NCBI GenBank assembly: GCA_011176615.1 | Contig: DUEG01000005.1 | Location: forward strand, 1-47,716 | Direction: 5' to 3' | Source: Anaerolineae bacterium | GTDB lineage: Bacteria > Chloroflexota > Anaerolineae > Anaerolineales > UBA11858 | DNA: 47,716 nt | In this document: piece after piece, positions 42,630 through 47,716 of the stretch | How the letters are laid out: the number at the start of each line of letters is the position of its first letter | Position numbering within the stretch: position 1 is the first letter of the stretch | Translations under genes and position numbers: made by a program | Notes under the pieces: model-generated | Told to the model about the DNA's origin: nothing | Database searches by the model: none | What the model saw: the letters and a program-made list of their open reading frames with translations, nothing else

Positions 42630-43817
42630 ATGATTGATTTTATCAATGAAAGTAGAAACATATTTAATTATGCGCAAGAAAAAAGAAGAGATTTTCATAG
42701 GCACCCAGAATTGGGCTTTAAGGAAATTCGGACTAGCAAAATAATTGAAAAAGAGTTACAAAAATTAGGGCTAGAAGTTAAACCGGGGATTGGCGGAACT
42801 GGAGTTATTGGACTATTAGAAGGATACCGAAAATACCCTGTTGTATTACTGCGTTTTGATATGGATGCTCTTCCAATACAAGAAGAGAATGAGGTTGATT
42901 ATGTATCAAGGAACAAGGGCGTTATGCATGCGTGTGGACATGATGGTCACATGGCGATTGGTTTATCTGTTGCAAAATTGTTATCACAATACAAGAATGA
43001 AATACCCGGTACTATTAAATTTGTGTTTCAACCTGCAGAGGAGGGATTAGGGGGAGCATTGGCGATGATTGAGGGTGGTGTTTTAAAAGATCCCAAACCC
43101 AATTATTCCTTAGCAATGCATTTATGGAATGAAGAAAATATAGGATGGATTGGTGTTACAGAAGGCCCAGCAATGGCTGCTTCAGAAACCTTTAATATTC
43201 ATATTACAGGAAAAGGAGGGCATGGAGCATCACCACATCAGACGGTCGATCCAATTTACATAGCGGCTCAAATAATTAATACATTACAAAGTATTGTCTC
43301 TAGAAATATCGACCCACTAAAAACAGGTGTTGTAAGTGTCACATCGGTACATGGAGGCGATACATTTAATGTTATCCCGCAATATGTTGAATTAAGCGGA
43401 ACTATAAGAACATTTGACCGCGAGACAAGAGAATTGGTTTTGAAACGTTTTAAGGAAATCGTTAGAGGTATTATAAAAACATTTAATGCAGAAGTAGAAA
43501 TTTCGATTGAAGATGTGACGCCTGCTGTAATTAACGATGAGATTGTATCGAAAAATATTTTACAAATGGCAAGAAATCTATTTCCTAAATATAAAGTAGT
43601 AAACGATGTTATAACTATGGGCTCTGAAGATATGGCTTACATGATGAAAGATATCCCAGGATGCTATATGTTTGTGGGCTCGTCTAATCCAGAAAGAGGA
43701 TTGACGGCAAAACATCACCACCCAAAATTTGATTTTGATGAACAGGCTCTTTCAATAGGCACGGCACTGATGTCGTCAGCAGCCATTCTAATCCTTGGAA
43801 TGGAAGATAATAATTAG
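42630..43817 (+). CDS. M20-family metal-dependent amidohydrolase
   Basis: 395 residues of the IAA-amino-acid/hippurate hydrolase (M20D) group: HRHPELGFKEIRTS, the metal-binding HACGHDGHMAIGL near residue 103, QPAEEGLGGALAMIEGG, GGHGASPHQTVDP (dimerisation domain) and MGSEDMAYMM near the end. It cleaves N-acyl amino acids or related amides; the substrate is not readable. Cytoplasmic, no signal peptide. It lies 40 bases after ricT on the same strand with a weak ribosome binding site. Confidence 0.9.
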   Translation: MIDFINESRNIFNYAQEKRRDFHRHPELGFKEIRTSKIIEKELQKLGLEVKPGIGGTGVIGLLEGYRKYPVVLLRFDMDALPIQEENEVDYVSRNKGVMHACGHDGHMAIGLSVAKLLSQYKNEIPGTIKFVFQPAEEGLGGALAMIEGGVLKDPKPNYSLAMHLWNEENIGWIGVTEGPAMAASETFNIHITGKGGHGASPHQTVDPIYIAAQIINTLQSIVSRNIDPLKTGVVSVTSVHGGDTFNVIPQYVELSGTIRTFDRETRELVLKRFKEIVRGIIKTFNAEVEISIEDVTPAVINDEIVSKNILQMARNLFPKYKVVNDVITMGSEDMAYMMKDIPGCYMFVGSSNPERGLTAKHHHPKFDFDEQALSIGTALMSSAAILILGMEDNN

Positions 43818-43892
43818 GCTGGGTATTTAATATTTATAGATGGGGAGAAAAAATTGAAATATCAATTTTCATTAAAACATAAGATTTTTTTA

Positions 43893-43921
43893 TTGACCTT
43901 GTTAACAAGAGGTGATAAAAT
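43893..43921 (+). promoter_or_regulatory. Promoter with internal palindrome for the FadR-type regulator and korAB
   Basis: TTGACC and TAAAAT are spaced by exactly 17 bases. The spacer holds CTTGTTAACAAG (43898-43909), a perfect 12-base palindrome with the GT..AC core of GntR/FadR operators, so bound repressor would block RNA polymerase. Confidence 0.6.
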
Positions 43922-43933
43922 TTTTGCATAATG

Positions 43934-43945
43934 AATCATATGATT
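43934..43945. repeat. Palindrome AATCATATGATT in the regulator leader
   Basis: A perfect 12-base palindrome just downstream of the predicted transcription start; AATCATAT recurs once at 43955-43962. It may be a second regulator site or chance in A+T-rich DNA. Confidence 0.3.
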
Positions 43946-43982
43946 AAACATAACAATCATATTAATATTATGGAATATCCAA

Positions 43983-44651
43983 ATGATTGATCAGGGGAAA
44001 CCATCTGAGCTTCTCAAATATATTCTTGAAATAAAACAATCTTCAATAGATCGTAGGTTGCCCTCATTAAAAGTACTTAGTGATGAAATGGGTGTTAGTA
44101 TTACAAGTCTTCGCGAGCAATTGGAAGTGGCAAAAATGCTTGGCTTGGTTGATGTAAAGCCAAGAAAGGGCATTAGTTTAAATAATTACTCATTTAAACC
44201 AGCAATATGGGAAAGCCTATCTTATGCAATAAAATTAAAACCAAAATACTTTGATGATTTTTTTGATTTACGGATGCATGTTGAAAAATCATATTGGCAT
44301 CAAGCAGTTAGTAAATTAGAAAATGAAGATAAATTGGAATTACAAGAATTAATGAAAGATGCATGGAAAAAACTTCAAGGTAATCCGGCTAGAATTCCTC
44401 ATCAAGAACACAGGAAATTGCATTTAGGGATTTACAAACGCCTTGATAACACGTTTGTCATAGGAATTCTTGGAGCATATTGGGACGCGTATGAGGCAGA
44501 GGGATTAAACATTGTGACAGATTATGATTATCTAAAAAATGTATGGAATTATCATCAGAGACTGGTTGATTGTATATGTGATAACAAATTAGATGAAGGT
44601 TATGAAATACTAGCAGAGCATTTTGAATTGCTTTATCAAAGACCGGAGTGA
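43983..44651 (+). CDS. FadR/FCD-type GntR-family regulator
   Basis: 222 residues: N-terminal winged helix (about 10-68; RRLPSLKVLSDEMGVSITSL, REQLEVAKMLGLVDVKPRKG) and a C-terminal helical FCD domain (about 80-215) with metal-type ligands in FDLRMHVEKS, HRKLHLGIYK, NYHQRLVD and AEHFELL. Such repressors bind small carboxylates. It stands 59 bases before korA on the same strand, so it probably controls korAB and itself through CTTGTTAACAAG in its promoter. Confidence 0.85.
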   Translation: MIDQGKPSELLKYILEIKQSSIDRRLPSLKVLSDEMGVSITSLREQLEVAKMLGLVDVKPRKGISLNNYSFKPAIWESLSYAIKLKPKYFDDFFDLRMHVEKSYWHQAVSKLENEDKLELQELMKDAWKKLQGNPARIPHQEHRKLHLGIYKRLDNTFVIGILGAYWDAYEAEGLNIVTDYDYLKNVWNYHQRLVDCICDNKLDEGYEILAEHFELLYQRPE

Positions 44652-44710
44652 TGATAGATTAATAAAGTTAAAATACAATAACAGGAACGAAGATTTATTT
44701 AGGAGAAATT

Positions 44711-46546
44711 ATGAATAAACTAGAGGTAAAAGAAAGTGATGAATCAATGAAGGCAATGAGGGAAATTGTTAATGATTTTTCCATTACCGTAGGTACTGTG
44801 AATGGATCTGGTAGCCAAACATCCAATTTAACAATACTTCGCTCAATTTTCAAGATGGGCATCCCTGTTTCAGGTAAAAATATTTTCCCTTCAAACATAC
44901 AAGGATTGCCAACTTGGTACACAATTAGGGTTAGCAAAGACGGATATTTAGCGAGACGTGAAGAGCACGAAATTGTTATTGCGATGAACCCTGTTACTTT
45001 CAATCAGGATTTAAACGATCTTGTTCCAGGTGGCGCATTATTTTATGCTGATCACATAAAGGAGGAAATCACAAGGGATGATATTGTAGTTTACCCAATG
45101 CCCGTAAAACAACTGGTTAGCGAAATGAATGTTCCTGGTAATCTTAAGGATTATGTAGCAAATATGGTTTATGTTGGCATACTTGCAGAAATGATTGGAA
45201 TTGATTATGGGAAAATAGAAAAGGCTCTCGATTTCCATTTTAAAGGGAAAAAAGCACCAATAGACATGAATTTTGGCACAGTAAAACTTGCGGGGAAATG
45301 GGCTTCTGAAAATTTAAATAAAGAAGATTTATTTGTGTTGGAGCCAATGGATAAAACAGATGGTTTTATTATGTCGGACGGGAACACGTCTGGCGCGCTT
45401 GGATCAATTTATGGTGGTGTTGAGTTTGTGTCATGGTATCCTATAACACCTGCATCAAGCCTTGCTGAATCGTTAAATTATTTTTTACCGATGCTTCGAA
45501 AAGACCCAAAAACGGGGAAAAATACATTTGCAGTTGTTCAAACAGAAGATGAATTGGCTGCTGTTGGAATGGCAATCGGCGCCGGATGGGCAGGTTTAAG
45601 ATCTATGACATCAACTTCTGGTCCAGGTATTAGTTTGATGTCAGAATTTACAAGCCTTGCATATTACAGCGAAGTACCTCTTGTGATTTGGGATGTACAG
45701 AGAATGGGTCCAAGTACCGGGCTTCCAACGAGAACTTCACAAGGGGATATAAACCAAGCATATTTCTTGGGACATGGGGATACAAAACATATTTTATTGT
45801 TCCCGTCTTCCATAAGAGAATGCTTTGAATTTGGTTGGAAATCGCTTGATTTGGCTGAGCAATTACAGACACCAGTGTTTATTATTAGCGATCTTGACCT
45901 CGGATTAAATCAATGGATGTCTGAGCCATTTACTTATCCTGATACTCCAATAAAGCGGGGAAAGGTGCTTTGGGAAGAAGATTTGGAGAAACTTAAACAA
46001 CCTTGGGGAAGATACCTGGATATTGATGGCGATGGAATCCCATATAGAACAGTGCCAGGAAATAGACATCCGAAAAGTGCTTATTTTGCTAGAGGCACGG
46101 GACACGATGAATTCGCGAATTATTCGGAGGATCCAGCTGTTTGGTCGGAAAATATGGAGAGATTGAATAAAAAATTTGATACTGCGCGTCAATTGGTGCC
46201 AAAACCTATCGTAGAAAACGATGATAACGCCGATATAGCAATTATTGCATTTGGTTCAACGCATCATGCAATCAAAGAGGCTGTCGATATATTAAAAAAG
46301 GATGGCGTTACTATTGATTATATGCGATTGAGATCTCTGCCATTTACTAAAGAGGTGAGCGAATTTGTTATGAAACATAACAGAATCTATGTGATAGAAA
46401 TGAATCGAGATGGTCAGATGAATCAATTGCTGGTGATTGAGTATCCTGAAATTGCTTCTAAATTTATTTCTGTAACACACAACGATGGAATGCAACTAAC
46501 CGCAAAATGGATTGTGAATGCAATAATGGATAAGGAGGCTAAATAA
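44711..46546 (+). CDS. korA: 2-oxoacid:ferredoxin oxidoreductase, gamma-alpha fused subunit
   Basis: 611 residues. The first 190 form the gamma domain (SITVGTVNGSGSQTSNLTIL, KNIFPSNIQGLPTWYTIRVS), then the alpha (pyrimidine-binding) domain begins at about 225 (EFVSWYPITPASSLAESLNY, VQTEDELAAVGMAIGAGWAG, TSTSGPGISLMSEF). Works with KorB to turn a 2-oxoacid, most likely 2-oxoglutarate, into the acyl-CoA with reduced ferredoxin. AGGAGAAATT precedes the ATG. korB follows one base after the stop. No separate ferredoxin-type delta subunit is seen, so a two-subunit enzyme is expected. Confidence 0.93.
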   Translation: MNKLEVKESDESMKAMREIVNDFSITVGTVNGSGSQTSNLTILRSIFKMGIPVSGKNIFPSNIQGLPTWYTIRVSKDGYLARREEHEIVIAMNPVTFNQDLNDLVPGGALFYADHIKEEITRDDIVVYPMPVKQLVSEMNVPGNLKDYVANMVYVGILAEMIGIDYGKIEKALDFHFKGKKAPIDMNFGTVKLAGKWASENLNKEDLFVLEPMDKTDGFIMSDGNTSGALGSIYGGVEFVSWYPITPASSLAESLNYFLPMLRKDPKTGKNTFAVVQTEDELAAVGMAIGAGWAGLRSMTSTSGPGISLMSEFTSLAYYSEVPLVIWDVQRMGPSTGLPTRTSQGDINQAYFLGHGDTKHILLFPSSIRECFEFGWKSLDLAEQLQTPVFIISDLDLGLNQWMSEPFTYPDTPIKRGKVLWEEDLEKLKQPWGRYLDIDGDGIPYRTVPGNRHPKSAYFARGTGHDEFANYSEDPAVWSENMERLNKKFDTARQLVPKPIVENDDNADIAIIAFGSTHHAIKEAVDILKKDGVTIDYMRLRSLPFTKEVSEFVMKHNRIYVIEMNRDGQMNQLLVIEYPEIASKFISVTHNDGMQLTAKWIVNAIMDKEAK

Positions 46547-46547
46547 G

Positions 46548-47585
46548 ATGGCTGGTAAAAGTCCGCAGGGAAAAGTCAATTTAGTTAATTTAACAAAAAG
46601 TGATTATCGAGGAGCACCATCAACACTTTGCCAAGGTTGTGGCCACAATTCTATTGCTAGCCAGATAATTGCAGCATGTTATGAAATGAATATAATTCCT
46701 GAAAATGTTGTAAAGTTTAGTGGAATAGGATGTTCAAGTAAAAGCCCAACTTATTTCTTAGGAAGATCTTTTGGATTTAATGGGTTGCATGGAAGAATGC
46801 CTCCTTTAGCAACTGGCGCTATGTTTGGGGATACATCTTTATTGGGTATTGGGCTGAGCGGTGACGGGGATACTGCGAGTATTGGAATGGGTCATTTTAA
46901 ACATGTGATGAGACGTAATTTGCCACTAGTATATATTGTTGAAAATAATGGGGTTTATGGATTAACAAAGGGACAGTTTTCGGCAACTGCAGAAATAGGA
47001 TTGAGTCTAAAGAAGCAAGGCACGAATCTTTATATGCCTGTAGACATTGCTGCGGAGGCAGTTGCCAGTAATGCAACGTTTGTAGCGAGATCGTTTGCTG
47101 GAGATCCTAAACAGGTGAAGGAGTTGATAAAAGCTGCATTTAGCCACAAAGGTATTGCAATACTGGACATAATTAGTCCTTGTGTTTCATTTAATAATCG
47201 AGAAGATTCGCACCATTCCTATAAATGGGGAAAATTACACGAATCTGCGTTACATGAACTTTCTTACGTACCACCTAAAGAAGAAATCATGGTTGAATAT
47301 GAGAAGGGCGAATTAAAAGACGTTGAAATGCATGATGGATCCTTAATAAGATTAAGGAAATTAGGAAAAGATTATGATCCAACAGATAGAGCAGCAGCAT
47401 TACGTGCTCTTGAAGAGGCAAATAAAAACCAAGAACTTCTAACGGGATTGATATATATCGATACTAGTCACCCGTCTTTATTCGACATGTATGATTTACC
47501 AGATGAAGCATTGAATAGACTTACACCCGATAGAATTAGACCCACCAAAGAAAGCATTGATAAAATAAATGCTCTAATGTTTTGA
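46548..47585 (+). CDS. korB: 2-oxoacid:ferredoxin oxidoreductase, beta subunit
   Basis: 345 residues, the thiamine-diphosphate-binding subunit. LCQGCGHNSIASQI (27-40, Cys28 and Cys31) and SGIGCSSKSPTYF (Cys about 63) give cluster ligands; GDGDTASIGMGHF binds TPP/Mg; VENNGVYGLTKGQFSAT is the following loop. Together with KorA it would feed ferredoxin. The products succinyl-CoA and ferredoxin connect with sucC and the partial nuo operon in this window. Confidence 0.94.
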   Translation: MAGKSPQGKVNLVNLTKSDYRGAPSTLCQGCGHNSIASQIIAACYEMNIIPENVVKFSGIGCSSKSPTYFLGRSFGFNGLHGRMPPLATGAMFGDTSLLGIGLSGDGDTASIGMGHFKHVMRRNLPLVYIVENNGVYGLTKGQFSATAEIGLSLKKQGTNLYMPVDIAAEAVASNATFVARSFAGDPKQVKELIKAAFSHKGIAILDIISPCVSFNNREDSHHSYKWGKLHESALHELSYVPPKEEIMVEYEKGELKDVEMHDGSLIRLRKLGKDYDPTDRAAALRALEEANKNQELLTGLIYIDTSHPSLFDMYDLPDEALNRLTPDRIRPTKESIDKINALMF

Positions 47586-47600
47586 TGTGAAAAGATATTA

Positions 47601-47643
47601 AACAATAAATAACGGCGCATTGTTTGCGCCGTTATTTATTGTT
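47601..47643. terminator. Long perfect hairpin after korB
   Basis: Nineteen base pairs without mismatch (47601-47619 with 47625-47643) around a 5-base loop. The arms hold GGCGCA/TGCGCC near the loop and A+T-rich ends, so each strand has a T-rich tail. It stands 16 bases after the korB stop and is symmetric, as expected for a shared terminator between convergent genes. Confidence 0.7.
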
Positions 47644-47652
47644 AATGGGAAA

Positions 47653-47715
47653 TTATTTTGTGTAATGCGATTTTTTCAAAACCGCAACGTAAGGTAACGT
47701 CCGAAATTGATCGGC
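47653..47715 (-). CDS. Possible 3' end of a gene running in from the right edge
   Basis: On the minus strand one frame is open from the window edge to TAA at 47653-47655, reading ADQFRTLPYVAVLKKSHYTK. It ends ten bases before the long hairpin, which would suit a convergent gene. A second minus frame is also open here, so this is only a suggestion from 20 codons. Confidence 0.2.
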   Translation of the reverse strand, partial: ADQFRTLPYVAVLKKSHYTK

Positions 47716-47716
47716 G

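Noticed and set aside
1-47716. CRISPR array, phage, transposon or integron
   Set aside because: I found no regularly spaced direct repeats, integrase, transposase or terminal inverted repeats with target duplication; the window is plain chromosomal backbone.

Overview
The window is chromosomal DNA of low G+C content (by eye roughly 35-40%) and is densely packed with vertically inherited, mostly housekeeping genes. I see no prophage, insertion sequence, integron or CRISPR array. The gene content (stand-alone BchI-like ATPase, GT-C glycosyltransferase fused to NHL repeats, GtrA, nuoC-D fusion, korAB, mreBCD-mrdA-minCDE-rodA, GlnRS, DUF348/G5 lipoprotein) fits a member of Chloroflexota that makes peptidoglycan, such as an Anaerolineae-like lineage rather than Dehalococcoides. 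That placement is inference from recall of gene families, not from a search.

Layout. 35-8498 (minus strand): sucC; a large membrane glycosyltransferase with a C-terminal beta-propeller; a pseudouridine synthase; a sugar-1-phosphate nucleotidyltransferase and a GHMP sugar kinase; scpB. 8556-13970 (plus): a lipoprotein with DUF348-like, G5 and propeller parts, a UDP-glucuronate decarboxylase-like enzyme, GtrA, a small unknown protein, a BchI-like AAA+ ATPase and rsmD. 14051-15469 (minus): class II aldolase. 15643-17252 (plus): an unknown helical protein and an SPFH protein that ends in an excisionase-type HTH. 17342-20303 (minus): plsX, fabF and a NERD-like membrane protein. 20383-20465: tRNA-Leu(GAG). 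20513-23062 (minus): polar amino-acid ABC transporter. 23274-26716: tRNA-Gln(CTG), glnS and gltX. 26779-34392 (minus): an eight-gene shape and division cluster read mreB-mreC-mreD-mrdA-minC-minD-minE-rodA. 34588-36723 (plus): a glmS ribozyme and glmS. 36734-37372 (minus): a SufR-like regulator, divergent from nuoB-nuoCD-nuoI-mrp (37530-41683). 41771-47585 (plus): ricT/yaaT, an M20 amidohydrolase, a FadR-type regulator and korA-korB.

How it fits together. The central-metabolism genes (sucC, korAB, partial complex I, Mrp) suggest a ferredoxin-linked 2-oxoglutarate to succinyl-CoA step feeding a complex I-like enzyme; the NADH-input and membrane subunits of complex I are not here. The wall genes (mre, mrdA, rodA, min, glmS) sit back to back, with the glmS RNA expected to shut off its own message when glucosamine-6-phosphate is plentiful. 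The sugar kinase, nucleotidyltransferase and UXS-like decarboxylase could together supply UDP-glucuronate/UDP-xylose for surface glycans, possibly used by the GT-C enzyme.

Most notable items: a glmS ribozyme with two extra hairpins and a paired deviation at a conserved position; an SPFH-HTH fusion with a helical partner; a SufR-like regulator with C-X12-C-X13-H-X16-C in place of four cysteines and three copies of TTAAGATAA in the divergent intergenic region; and a nuoB-CD-I-mrp group without the rest of complex I. No wholly new system is proven by the sequence alone.
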